This document shows positions 53,054-61,702 of a stretch of 64,000 nucleotides of DNA, in pieces. A program made the position numbers and the translations under genes. Numbering within the stretch: the stretch's first letter is position 1; every line of letters starts with the position of its first letter. Below the pieces are notes generated by a model. It did not search any database and was not told where the DNA came from. It saw only the letters and a list, made by a program, of their open reading frames with translations. The DNA comes from Clostridium peptidivorans (GTDB lineage: Bacteria; Bacillota; Clostridia; Clostridiales; Clostridiaceae). Where the stretch lies: NCBI RefSeq assembly GCF_900205925.1, contig NZ_OAOD01000011.1, positions 56,803-120,802 of the forward strand. Reading direction: 5' to 3'.

Positions 53054-53872
53054 TTAATTGACACTATTCATAGCAATTCCTATAGGCGTCACTAACAGTG
53101 GATTATATGGTTTTATAGTTCTAATTCCTGTATATTTTTCAACTATCTTTTCCATATCTTTAAGACAGCAAGTTCCTCCTACAAGATAAATATTATCTAC
53201 ATCATAACCCCTCGTATGCTTTAAAATTATATCAGCCATCTTTTCTATCACTGGTCTAACTAAAGGAAACACCGTACTATAGTTGCTATAGTCGACTTTA
53301 AATTTTTCTGCCTCTTCATATTCTATTCCTAAACTTCCAGCTAAAACTAAACTTAAATGATGGCCTCCTGTAGGCTCATCATCTGTATAAATCACTTTGC
53401 CATTTTTTAATATGGATATTCCTGTAGTACCGCCACCTATATCCACCACTGCACCATTTTTTATATTTAAAACCGAAGATGCTGCAGTAGGTTCATCTAT
53501 CACATTGATTACATTAAAATCAGCTGCTTCTACTACATTACTTATAACTTTTATATTGCCTTTACTTATTCCTGGTGGTATTGCTGTAGCGGCATAATTT
53601 AAGGTTCTATTTAATTTTTTCTCTAATCTTTCCTTTAACTCTCTTACTATAGTTACAGCCTTTAAATATTCAACCACTATACCGTCTTTAACAACACTTG
53701 CTGGATATATTTCTCCAGCTATTGGAATATTATTTTTGTCTAATACTGTTATAACTATATTAGATGTACCCAAATCCACACCTACCTTAAGATCTTCTTT
53801 TTCAGAAATTTTAGTTTGATTTAAGATACTATCTTCCATTTGCTTGATTAAAGCATTAGTTTCATTTAACAT
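53054..53872 (-). CDS. eutJ: EutJ-like actin/Hsp70-fold chaperone
   Basis: 272 residues from ATG at 53872 behind AGCAGGTGAT (a GTG at 53881 overlaps that site). Nucleotide-binding signatures: VGVDLGTSNIVITVLD near 31-46, INVIDEPTAASSVL near 140, GAVVDIGGGTTGISIL near 155-170 and IYLVGGTCCL near 238. Like EutJ in ethanolamine operons, it may assist enzyme folding or reactivation. Classical enteric pdu operons use PduGH alone, so its presence marks a mixed pdu/eut gene set. Confidence 0.85.
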   Translation of the reverse strand: MLNETNALIKQMEDSILNQTKISEKEDLKVGVDLGTSNIVITVLDKNNIPIAGEIYPASVVKDGIVVEYLKAVTIVRELKERLEKKLNRTLNYAATAIPPGISKGNIKVISNVVEAADFNVINVIDEPTAASSVLNIKNGAVVDIGGGTTGISILKNGKVIYTDDEPTGGHHLSLVLAGSLGIEYEEAEKFKVDYSNYSTVFPLVRPVIEKMADIILKHTRGYDVDNIYLVGGTCCLKDMEKIVEKYTGIRTIKPYNPLLVTPIGIAMNSVN

Positions 53873-53877
53873 AACTA

Positions 53878-54531
53878 TCACCTGCTCTTACCTAATATCC
53901 TGACAAATTCATTATTCCTTACCTCACAAGCATTAGCCTCATCTGTATCCAGATGAATTTCAAGGGCTGATTTAGTATCAACTCTAATAAGAACATTTTT
54001 AAGTATTATCCCTTTATCTCCAGGGGTTTCTACATCTACTAGTTCTCCACATTTCACACCATAATTTTCTGCTAATTCTGGAGTCATATGAATATGCCTT
54101 TTAGCACAGATAACTTTACTTTTGAAAATTAATATGCCTTTTGGTCCAATAACAGAAAGGCTTTCTGAATCCTCAACCTCTCCTGAGTTTCTAACAGGTG
54201 GTTTTATTCCTAAAGCAAAAGCATCTGTTCTAGATATCTCAATTTGGCTGTATTTTCTTACAGGACCTAAAATTCTTACATTTTGAAAAGAACTTTTAGG
54301 TCCTGCAATAGTTACTGTTTCATTGGCTGCAAACTGTCCTGGCTGCTTTACAGCATTTTTTATTGTCAGCTGATATCCTTTGCCAAATAAGCATTCTAAA
54401 TCTTCTTGTGTAACATGAATATGTCTATTTGATATACCTATAGGTATTGAGAAGTCTTTATTTTTTATCTCAGCTTTTCTTAAAACATCTGATATAATAT
54501 CCTTTATCAAGATATCATTCATATCTATCAT
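53878..54531 (-). CDS. pduL: Phosphate propanoyltransferase PduL
   Basis: 217 residues from ATG at 54531 after AAGGTGAT. An N-terminal helix NDILIKDIISDVLRKAEIKN (about 4-23) looks like an encapsulation peptide. Paired beta-barrel domains with the zinc histidines: GISNRHIHVTQEDL near 40, AKRHIHMTPELAENYG near 148 and a late ALEIHLDTDEANAC. It converts acyl-CoA and phosphate to acyl-phosphate, recycling CoA inside the shell. Confidence 0.93.
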   Translation of the reverse strand: MIDMNDILIKDIISDVLRKAEIKNKDFSIPIGISNRHIHVTQEDLECLFGKGYQLTIKNAVKQPGQFAANETVTIAGPKSSFQNVRILGPVRKYSQIEISRTDAFALGIKPPVRNSGEVEDSESLSVIGPKGILIFKSKVICAKRHIHMTPELAENYGVKCGELVDVETPGDKGIILKNVLIRVDTKSALEIHLDTDEANACEVRNNEFVRILGKSR

Positions 54532-54542
54532 ATATATCACCT

Positions 54543-55082
54543 TCAAATCTGTTCATAATGAATACATAAACTTCTTGATTGTCCTTTTCTTCTTAAGCAT
54601 TTTGGATCATGACATATATTACATATATCCTCATTCCCCTCATCTTCCACATGTTCAAGTTCTTCCTTATTATCATCAAATGAGATAACATCAACTTGCT
54701 TCACACTTTCATTATCGCATTCCTGAGTATCTTCAATGTTATTCTCAATACTATCTTTCACATTTTCTTTCATTTCGCTTTTATTAGATTCAATACCTAT
54801 AGTCATACTAGATTCAATAATACTCTCTAAACTCTCAGCTGGCCTTGGTATAATAAGTGATGCATATACCTTATTAACTTTACCAGAACTAATCTTTGCT
54901 GCTTCAAGTGCCGCTTTAACTGCTCCCACGTTTCCCCTTATCTTAATAGTTACAAGTCCAGAACCCTTTGTTAGCTCGTATCCGATCAATTCTACATTTG
55001 CTGATTTTACGCAAGTATCAGCTGCCTCTATTGCCGCAGCCATTCCAATAACTTCAATAACGCCGAGGGCTTCTCCATTCAT
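54543..55082 (-). CDS. pduK: Microcompartment shell protein PduK (BMC with Cys-rich tail)
   Basis: 179 residues. BMC domain at 1-92 (ALGVIEVIGMAAAIEAADTC; pore loop ELTKGSGLVTI). A long acidic linker at about 93-150, then CNICHDPKCLRRKG and a late SLCIHYEQI giving C-x2-C-x4-C-x10-C, a probable Fe-S site as in PduK. It starts at the stop of pduH (TAATG), so the two are translationally coupled. Likely a minor facet protein carrying a redox centre. Confidence 0.88.
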   Translation of the reverse strand: MNGEALGVIEVIGMAAAIEAADTCVKSANVELIGYELTKGSGLVTIKIRGNVGAVKAALEAAKISSGKVNKVYASLIIPRPAESLESIIESSMTIGIESNKSEMKENVKDSIENNIEDTQECDNESVKQVDVISFDDNKEELEHVEDEGNEDICNICHDPKCLRRKGQSRSLCIHYEQI

Positions 55083-55534
55083 TAAAATCCCTCCCTATGA
55101 ATTTCTATATCTAAATTTTTTAAAACAGATATTACTGTTTCTGTAATTTTCTCTGTAAGTTCATCATCTAGATTATTTATGTTTTTAAGAGGCATTACTT
55201 TATAAAGTCTTGCTGCATTGGATCCTATTGTTCGTGCCTTTTCTTTTTTATTGTAAAAATTTAAAGTTATATCTATAAGTGGTTTCTCTTGTTTTAATTT
55301 ATTATGGTGAAGTATTATTCTATTATTTATAATTGCAACAGCTATCCCCATTCTGGATTTTTGAGATGCTTCGTGTAAATATCTAAGTACATTGCTTTCA
55401 TTGAAGGTTATATTTTTTACATCATAAGGAATGCCTTCTTCTTCTATCCCTGCGAGAAGCTCTTTTAAAATTAGTTTTTCAGCATTATTTGTTATTACAA
55501 AAATAGCAGGCTTTTCTACATTACTCATTATCAT
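55082..55534 (-). CDS. pduH: Diol dehydratase reactivase, small subunit PduH
   Basis: 150 residues. Reactivase beta-fold blocks: PAIFVITNN near 8-16, [14 protein letters not shown] near 23-36, SRMGIAVAIINNRIILHH near 58-75 and RTIGSNAARLYKVMPL near 98-113. ATG overlaps the pduG stop (ATGA). With PduG it swaps damaged cobalamin out of the dehydratase using ATP. Normal length for the family. Confidence 0.92.
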   Translation of the reverse strand: MIMSNVEKPAIFVITNNAEKLILKELLAGIEEEGIPYDVKNITFNESNVLRYLHEASQKSRMGIAVAIINNRIILHHNKLKQEKPLIDITLNFYNKKEKARTIGSNAARLYKVMPLKNINNLDDELTEKITETVISVLKNLDIEIHREGF

Positions 55535-57357
55535 ATTTTATTACCCCTCAAACTATTGTAATATGAAATTACAAGTCCAGTGGCAACAGCATTTCTAGGA
55601 CCTTCAATTCCTCTTATATTGCCTCCTCCACAAACAACTCCATAATGAGATAATTCATCTGATATCATTTCTGGGATCTCAAAATCTAATGCAGATCCTC
55701 CTACTAGTACAACAAAGTCAATACTTCTCAAATCATGATTAGGTGCAATATCCTTTAATGCTCTGATAGCATTTGTTACAAAAACCTTTCTTTTTGCTTC
55801 CCTTCTTACCATTCTTATCTTTTCTATGGCATGTTTAGTAGGGATAGAAATCATTTCATCTTTTTTTACTACTATGTTTCTTGCAAATAAATTTGAGTCT
55901 AAGGGCTGCTGAAAGAAACATACACTTCCATCTTCATATCTTATATTGAAAAGGGTTTCTACTTTTGCAAGGGGAAATTTTTTTATATCTTCTGCTAAAT
56001 TATAGTCCTCAAGACCTAATTCAGACTTTATAAGCATTGTAACCATTTCTCCTGCACCAGCATGATGAATAGATTTAACATTATGATTTTTATCAATATA
56101 AGCTGAATCTGTGGAGCCTCCCCCCATATCTAATATAACAAGAGGTTTATCGGTTCCAGGGGTAGTTAAAGCTCCTAGTACTGCCATACCCGCTTCAACT
56201 CCACCTATTAAAACTTTTACCTTAGTTTCACTTTCCAATTTTTCAGCTATATTCTCCATAGGAAGCTTACTTGTTTTTACCATAGCTGCAAGAGCTACAG
56301 CATTTTCTAAAGCAAATTCTTCTGCTAATCCTCCTTGAACCTTTTGTGGTATAAATGTATCCACAGCTAAAACATCTTGGATTTTAATTTCTTCTATTTC
56401 CTGATTTGTAAGTTCACTCATTACTTGTCTTACTCTCTCTATCATTCCACCTACATTAGTACCAGACTCTCCACTTACATCTTCTAAAGGCCATACCTTA
56501 TCTAGGCTGCTCATTATGGCAGCGGCCCCTTCTTCTATGCTAACCTTACTTTGTTTGGTTCCCATAAAAATAAGTTTACCTGCAGGTATAACTCTTTCCT
56601 TTACATCCCCCTCAGGGGTTCTTATAACAACAGCTGACCTGTTGCCAATAAGAGCCCTTGAAATTGGGATTATATGTTTTGTTTCTTCAGGTGAAAGTTT
56701 AAAGACAGTGGCAAGTCCATAAGGATTAGACAAAACCTTTATAGTCCTTCCTGGTGCTGCTACTTCTACTGCTGCAATCATTCCCATAGGAACTTTATCA
56801 ATGTAGGCTACTTCATCAACAATAGGAATTTGCTTAAGAAGTCTATTTGATATTATTACCCCATCGTCTCCCTGTGCTACTGCAGCAGTAATTTGTATGT
56901 TTTTATTAAACGCTTCGTTTAATTTCCTAGCTGCTATTTCAAAATTTGTTAATTTTGGAATTATAGAAATTACATCTTCGTTACTATGAAGATATTCTAA
57001 TTCATCAAGAAAAACCGTTCTTCCTATTCCTACTCCTATACCTCCTGGAGTATCTGGATTATGTCCAATCATTGTAGATTCTGTAATTATAGTTTCAGTT
57101 ATAGTCTCCATAGCTACATCACCAATAACTGGAGTTGCTTCATTAATGCAAATAACATCTAAGCTTTCTAGTTGAATATTCATATTTTTGCATGCTTCTT
57201 TTAGTCCTAAAAGCACACCAGCAACATTGTCTGTTGTTCCTTTAATTCCAGTAGTTTTAACTATACTGCTTGTAATGAAATTTAACTTATCACTAATATC
57301 TGCAATAGCAACTTCTGTAGTTGAATTTCCTATGTCTACTCCTGCCACAAGCTTCAC
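55531..57357 (-). CDS. pduG: Diol dehydratase reactivase, large subunit PduG
   Basis: 608 residues from GTG at 57357, which sits 5-6 nt after AGGTGG and gives the usual start KLVAGVDIGNSTTEVAIAD; a GTG at 57366 has no site. Hsp70-like ATPase motifs: the phosphate-1 loop above, VILDMGGGSTDSAYIDK near 408 and FVVLVGGSALDFEIPEM near 562-578. The central domain includes GGIGVGIGRTVFLDEL. It acts on the dehydratase as a chaperone-like ATPase with PduH. Confidence 0.93.
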   Translation of the reverse strand: MKLVAGVDIGNSTTEVAIADISDKLNFITSSIVKTTGIKGTTDNVAGVLLGLKEACKNMNIQLESLDVICINEATPVIGDVAMETITETIITESTMIGHNPDTPGGIGVGIGRTVFLDELEYLHSNEDVISIIPKLTNFEIAARKLNEAFNKNIQITAAVAQGDDGVIISNRLLKQIPIVDEVAYIDKVPMGMIAAVEVAAPGRTIKVLSNPYGLATVFKLSPEETKHIIPISRALIGNRSAVVIRTPEGDVKERVIPAGKLIFMGTKQSKVSIEEGAAAIMSSLDKVWPLEDVSGESGTNVGGMIERVRQVMSELTNQEIEEIKIQDVLAVDTFIPQKVQGGLAEEFALENAVALAAMVKTSKLPMENIAEKLESETKVKVLIGGVEAGMAVLGALTTPGTDKPLVILDMGGGSTDSAYIDKNHNVKSIHHAGAGEMVTMLIKSELGLEDYNLAEDIKKFPLAKVETLFNIRYEDGSVCFFQQPLDSNLFARNIVVKKDEMISIPTKHAIEKIRMVRREAKRKVFVTNAIRALKDIAPNHDLRSIDFVVLVGGSALDFEIPEMISDELSHYGVVCGGGNIRGIEGPRNAVATGLVISYYNSLRGNKI

Positions 57358-57370
57358 TTGTCCCACCTAC

Positions 57371-57898
57371 CTAAACTTTTAATCTACCTCTCTTTTCATA
57401 TATCTCTGCTGCTTCTTTAACCAAATTTGCATTCATTTTTGCATTATATTTGTTTTCTAACTCATCTGCTATATCAAGCAATTCTTGTTTTGTGGATCTA
57501 TAAGGCCTTAGTGCATTATAAATTTCAAGAACTCTTGCATCTGGAACCGATGTTAACTCTGCAGCTCTTCTTAGATTTGTTGCAAATTGATTTCTTCCTA
57601 CAGATTCTGCAATTTCAGCTTGATATAATAATACCTCTGGAGTTATTTTTATATCTTCTGGAGTCACATTTCCATTTAACACTTCTTCAATAGTTATATT
57701 TTCTAACTTTTTCCCAGTCTTTGTTTTTATAAGATCCTTTCTCTTTTTTCCTAAAGGATAATCATTTTGAGTAAGCTTCTTTTGGTTGCTGATTTCTTCT
57801 ACTATAGGTTTAGCTTCTACTACTGGCTTGTCCTTACAACTTGCCATAGTTTTTAGTACCTGGTTTACTATTTCCTCTATTAAAACATTATTATCCAT
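57371..57898 (-). CDS. pduE: Diol/glycerol dehydratase small subunit PduE
   Basis: 175 residues. An N-terminal helix NVLIEEIVNQVLKTMASC (about 4-21) resembles an encapsulation peptide. Dehydratase gamma-subunit blocks follow: DYPLGKKRKDLIKTKTGKKL near 46-65, ALRPYRSTKQELLDIADEL near 133-151. It completes the PduCDE heterotrimer pair that holds adenosylcobalamin. Ten nt after pduD, GGGGTG site. Confidence 0.92.
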   Translation of the reverse strand: MDNNVLIEEIVNQVLKTMASCKDKPVVEAKPIVEEISNQKKLTQNDYPLGKKRKDLIKTKTGKKLENITIEEVLNGNVTPEDIKITPEVLLYQAEIAESVGRNQFATNLRRAAELTSVPDARVLEIYNALRPYRSTKQELLDIADELENKYNAKMNANLVKEAAEIYEKRGRLKV

Positions 57899-57908
57899 AA
57901 CTTCACCC

Positions 57909-58577
57909 CTATTCGAAAACTACTTTTAATTCTATAGGTTTAGCATTTGCCACTACATGTTCAGTTTCTTTTATATGCAATACTGCTGCTTTAGCTTGAT
58001 ATTTTGGTCTTGCCATTTGATCATTTTTAACAGGCACTGGATCTGGAGATTCACCTTTAGCATACTTAGCTGCATTTTTACCTATAGCTCTAAAAGTTTC
58101 CCTATCTATTAAAGGAGCCTGTGAAAATAACTCAAGATTATTTAATGGTTCTAGGTCCTTTTGGTGTATAACTGTAGTTCCCTTTGACTGTATGCCTATA
58201 CCAATTCCTGATCCACTTATTTTTGCGGCATCATGGCTCATAAACGCCACATCAGAAGTACGTAAAACTCTTATTACTCTTGGAGTAATTCCTTCTTCTT
58301 CGATACCAGCCATAACTTCTCTTAAAACATCATCATGGGGGATCCCAACTATCGTTTCTGTTTGATACATTCCAAAAGCAGGTGCAAGTGCTATAACAAC
58401 TTCGTCACTTCTCTTTCCATATTCTGCAGTTCCTACTTGTTGTAAGCTCATCTTTCCAACTTTTGAAGCAGAATTACTGCTTTTTACATTTTCACAACTA
58501 TTATTTTTTGCTAATTGATTTAAAACCTGTTTGGTTATTAGTTCTATTAGTTCCTCATTAGACATTGAATTAACCAT
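57909..58577 (-). CDS. pduD: Diol/glycerol dehydratase medium subunit PduD
   Basis: 222 residues. N-terminal extension [20 protein letters not shown] (about 5-24) is a classic encapsulation helix as in PduD. Core: [20 protein letters not shown] near 54-73, [20 protein letters not shown] near 94-113, [18 protein letters not shown] near 122-139 and [20 protein letters not shown] near 152-171. Contributes to the cobalamin site with PduC. ATG after GGGGAGTG. Confidence 0.93.
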   Translation of the reverse strand: MVNSMSNEELIELITKQVLNQLAKNNSCENVKSSNSASKVGKMSLQQVGTAEYGKRSDEVVIALAPAFGMYQTETIVGIPHDDVLREVMAGIEEEGITPRVIRVLRTSDVAFMSHDAAKISGSGIGIGIQSKGTTVIHQKDLEPLNNLELFSQAPLIDRETFRAIGKNAAKYAKGESPDPVPVKNDQMARPKYQAKAAVLHIKETEHVVANAKPIELKVVFE

Positions 58578-58594
58578 ATATTAATCACTCCCCG

Positions 58595-60259
58595 TTACAT
58601 TTTGTCAGGATCTAAAGCATGAGTTATGTTCTTTATTTCTTCCCATCTCTCACCTTCAACTCTGTATCCTGTTCCAGGTCCCATGTAATCATTTCGATCA
58701 TTAACGCCACTTATAACATTGAAGTCCTTATCAAATATAGATGATGCATGAAGATAATCTCCAACTATTCTTTGCTTTAACAATTTAAGAACCCTGTCAG
58801 CTACTTCCTTAAAGCCGCCCTTATAAAGTGCTTTAACAATATCAAGTCCTGTAACCTCACGACTTAACAATTCTTGAGCTGCCTTTAAATCCTCTACTAC
58901 GTTTCTCTTTGGCATGTCATTGCTACCATGAGCATAAGTTGCAGCTTCTACTTCTTCATCTGTAATAGCTGGTAACCCAATTTCTTTGAATACAGCTTGT
59001 AGAACTCTTGCTGCTTTGTTTCTTATAGCTATAACATCTTCTTCTTTTACTGGTTTTAATCCCCCATCTACTTTTAAGTCTCTTTGAAGAACTAAGTAAT
59101 CATCATAATCTTCAGCATCAAAGTTTGAACCTGCAAACATGTTATCATAGTTAGGTGTGGCACTATATCCTGAGAATATAAAATCAGTTCCTGGTAAGAA
59201 TTGCATCATAGTCCTTGCAGTTCTTCTTATATCAGAATGAGTAAAGGTTTGGTCATTTCCTGATGCAACTTCCATATCCAGCATAGTAGTAATAAGATTT
59301 TCTCCTAGTATAGCTCTTATACCTCCTGGTACTGCACCTGGAACACCTATACAGCTAATAGAACCATTTTGTAGTCCTTGAACTCCCGCTCCCTTAGTTA
59401 TCATGATACATCTTGCTTCAAGATAAAGCATAGATTTACCATCTGCATATCCCATTTGAACCTCAGAGCCTGTGCCTGATGTAAATCTCATCTTAAGACC
59501 TCTTGAGGCATAAGCCGATGCTAAGAAGGACTTGGACCAAGGTGTGTCATCACCATCAACAAATACCTGCTCAGTTCCATAAACAGAAATGGTTTCTGCA
59601 TAAGCTGTATAAGCAAGCATTCCTAATCTAAGTTCTGTAGCTTCTTCTAATGCACATTGAGTTAATACTCCACCTCTACCAGTTTGAGCACCTACTAAAA
59701 GTGAAAGAGCATTAAATGGTGCATATCTTACTATACCTACAGTAGTTTCCATTTCATCAAAGCCTCTTAGAGCTGATTCTGCTGCATCTGCAGCAATCTG
59801 CACTGGGTTATCACGCACGTTAGTAACATGGCATTGATTTGATGGAGTTCTCCTTGCTCTCATCTTTTGAAGTGCCATCATCATTTCAACTACATTTAAT
59901 TTATCTACTACTTCTACAAGCTTTGCAGGAGTTAAAGCAGTAGTTATATTTATAATGTCATCTCTTGAAACATTTATGTCTGTGAGCATTCTAGCTATTT
60001 TAAGTGAGTCCATAGCCATTGCTTTTTCTGTATTCTTTATATTAATAGAATGATCTGCCAAAAACATGTCTATAAAATCAAACTCTTCCCTTTTTTTGCC
60101 ATCCATTTCAATTATCTTTCCATTTTGAACCTTGACACTTGGCTTTGGATCATTAGGGCTGCCTACGGCTATAAGTCCAACTTCTGACCATTCCTTAACA
60201 AATCCATCATTATGAACAGGTTTATTTTCTAATATTTCAAATCTTTTAGATCTTTTCAC
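58595..60259 (-). CDS. pduC: B12-dependent diol/glycerol dehydratase large subunit PduC
   Basis: 554 residues from a GTG start after AGAAGGTGG. TIM-barrel catalytic subunit; blocks VVEMMMALQKMRARRTPSNQ, ARYAPFN-like VRYAPFNALSLLVGAQTGR, SVYGTEQVFVDGDDTPWSK and GLQNGSISCIGVPGAVPGGI. It eliminates water from 1,2-diols or glycerol by a radical route. Several signature positions (SNQCHVTN, TDFIFSGYS, SNFDAED, GPGTGYR) match glycerol dehydratase (DhaB1) better than enteric PduC, while GSEVQMGY matches PduC. Substrate preference is therefore open. Confidence 0.95.
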   Translation of the reverse strand: MKRSKRFEILENKPVHNDGFVKEWSEVGLIAVGSPNDPKPSVKVQNGKIIEMDGKKREEFDFIDMFLADHSINIKNTEKAMAMDSLKIARMLTDINVSRDDIINITTALTPAKLVEVVDKLNVVEMMMALQKMRARRTPSNQCHVTNVRDNPVQIAADAAESALRGFDEMETTVGIVRYAPFNALSLLVGAQTGRGGVLTQCALEEATELRLGMLAYTAYAETISVYGTEQVFVDGDDTPWSKSFLASAYASRGLKMRFTSGTGSEVQMGYADGKSMLYLEARCIMITKGAGVQGLQNGSISCIGVPGAVPGGIRAILGENLITTMLDMEVASGNDQTFTHSDIRRTARTMMQFLPGTDFIFSGYSATPNYDNMFAGSNFDAEDYDDYLVLQRDLKVDGGLKPVKEEDVIAIRNKAARVLQAVFKEIGLPAITDEEVEAATYAHGSNDMPKRNVVEDLKAAQELLSREVTGLDIVKALYKGGFKEVADRVLKLLKQRIVGDYLHASSIFDKDFNVISGVNDRNDYMGPGTGYRVEGERWEEIKNITHALDPDKM

Positions 60260-60276
60260 AGTAACACCACCTTCTG

Positions 60277-61158
60277 TTAAATATATGGCTTTGTATCAGT
60301 CTTAGGATCTTGTCCCATTGATCTTAAAATGGAAAGCCCTACTTCCCTAGCTGCTATTACAGATTGCCTTACAGCACCAGAATCTCCAGTAATAGTTATT
60401 ATAACCTCGTTAGAATGAGCTGTACCTGCATTAGGACTTGCATAAGTAACCATCTCTACGTTAGCTGTTTTCATTGCTGCATCTGCCATTACCACACCAA
60501 TTCCAGCTGGAGCCCCTACGATTATTCCAAAAGCCTTTCCAACAGGCGCACCAAAGCCCTTTTCTAGTGCTAAACTAGCTCTTGCAGTATATTGAAGTTC
60601 GAGATGTCCTACATCACATCCGTAAACATCACCAAAGGTTCTATCAAGCTGTGCTAGAGCTACTTCCACAGCCCTTCTAGCATCTGATACGTCTTCAGCT
60701 GCTAGAATTATCAACGAACCATGTCCAGCTCCACCTTTTGTATCTCTTGCAAGCTCTATACTTACTACTTCAGTATTAGTAGCTTTTACAGCTTCATCTG
60801 CTGCCATTATTTGAGGACCTGCTCCTGTTCTTGAACTGATTATTCCTATAGAACGATATTTTTTATCTAATCCCATTTTTTCATGAAGATTATAATCTAC
60901 GTTAGCTATAACTAACCCAACGGTATCTCCCCTTGCTGCTCCTACATATTCTGTTACTGCTGACGGTGCACTCATAACTTGTACCTCCTCTTTACCTTTT
61001 ACAATACTATTTTCTTGCTTCTCTTCACTAATTTCTTTCTCTATTACTTTTGAAGCTGCTGATTCAATAATTTTACTTATTAGTTCATTGTCTACATTTT
61101 GCAAATCTAAATGCTTTCGAACCTCAATTAAAACCTTTTCAATAATTTCATCATTCAT
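60277..61158 (-). CDS. pduB: Microcompartment shell protein PduB (BMC trimer) with long N-terminus
   Basis: 293 residues. Residues 1-58 are a helical, charged extension (EIIEKVLIEVRKHLDLQNV resembles an encapsulation helix). From Met62 or so the protein matches PduB': SAPSAVTEYVGAARGDTVGL then two BMC domains with GAARGDTVGLVIANVDY, ARDTKGGAGHGSLIIL and GAPAGIGVVMADAAMKTANVE. An internal ATG at 60975 with its own perfect ribosome site would yield the 232-residue PduB' form. It forms trimers and anchors cargo to the shell. Confidence 0.94.
   Translation of the reverse strand: MNDEIIEKVLIEVRKHLDLQNVDNELISKIIESAASKVIEKEISEEKQENSIVKGKEEVQVMSAPSAVTEYVGAARGDTVGLVIANVDYNLHEKMGLDKKYRSIGIISSRTGAGPQIMAADEAVKATNTEVVSIELARDTKGGAGHGSLIILAAEDVSDARRAVEVALAQLDRTFGDVYGCDVGHLELQYTARASLALEKGFGAPVGKAFGIIVGAPAGIGVVMADAAMKTANVEMVTYASPNAGTAHSNEVIITITGDSGAVRQSVIAAREVGLSILRSMGQDPKTDTKPYI
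60975..60990 (-). promoter_or_regulatory. Internal ribosome site and start for PduB'
   Basis: Minus strand GAGGAGGTACAAGTTATG: an AGGAGG site 7 nt before an in-frame ATG (60975-60973). The product would be 232 residues, the length of enteric PduB'. Confidence 0.75.
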
Positions 61159-61179
61159 ATCAATTACCCCTTAAGTTTA

Positions 61180-61461
61180 TTATTCTGATAACTTAGGTAA
61201 TATTTTTTCTACATCTGTATGTGGCCTTGGAATTACATGAATTGATATAACCTCTCCGACTCTTTTAGCTGAAGCAGCACCAGCATCTGTAGCAGCCTTT
61301 ACTGCTCCTACATCGCCTCTAACCATAACAGTAACTAATCCTGACCCTATTTTTTCATATCCTATAAGTGCAACATTGGCAGCCTTTACCATAGAATCAG
61401 CAGCTTCAATTGCAGCAACTAACCCTTTTGTTTCTACCATTCCCAACGCTTCTTGTCCCAT
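61180..61461 (-). CDS. pduA: Microcompartment hexameric shell protein PduA/PduJ
   Basis: 93 residues from ATG at 61461 after TTAGGAGG (frame start at 61488 lies upstream of that site). Single BMC domain: [20 protein letters not shown] at 5-24, pore loop [20 protein letters not shown] near 36-55, end [17 protein letters not shown]. First gene of the operon and the only single-domain hexamer without an extension, so it must serve the roles of both PduA and PduJ. Confidence 0.95.
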   Translation of the reverse strand: MGQEALGMVETKGLVAAIEAADSMVKAANVALIGYEKIGSGLVTVMVRGDVGAVKAATDAGAASAKRVGEVISIHVIPRPHTDVEKILPKLSE

Positions 61462-61635
61462 AAAAATACCTCCTAAAATAAAAATCATATTAATACTTCT
61501 ATTTTATAGTATTATTAAGTTAAATTTACAGAATATTTTGCTTAATTTATGGTTTATATAATCCTTATAAATATGTATTTTTTTAACTTGTTTTTGTACT
61601 TTTTTTACATTGACCAACATATTTTACTTACATTA

Positions 61636-61665
61636 TTGTTAATAACTTACTTTAAATGGTATAAT
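61636..61665 (+). promoter_or_regulatory. Probable promoter of the two-component genes
   Basis: TTGTTA (61636-61641), 18-nt spacer, extended -10 TGGTATAAT (TATAAT at 61660-61665), 38 nt before the kinase start. I see no convincing constitutive promoter for pduA in 61462-61600, which fits activator dependence. Confidence 0.5.
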
Positions 61666-61702
61666 TATTCTATACTAATTTTTAAATCCACGGGGTGATT
61701 TT

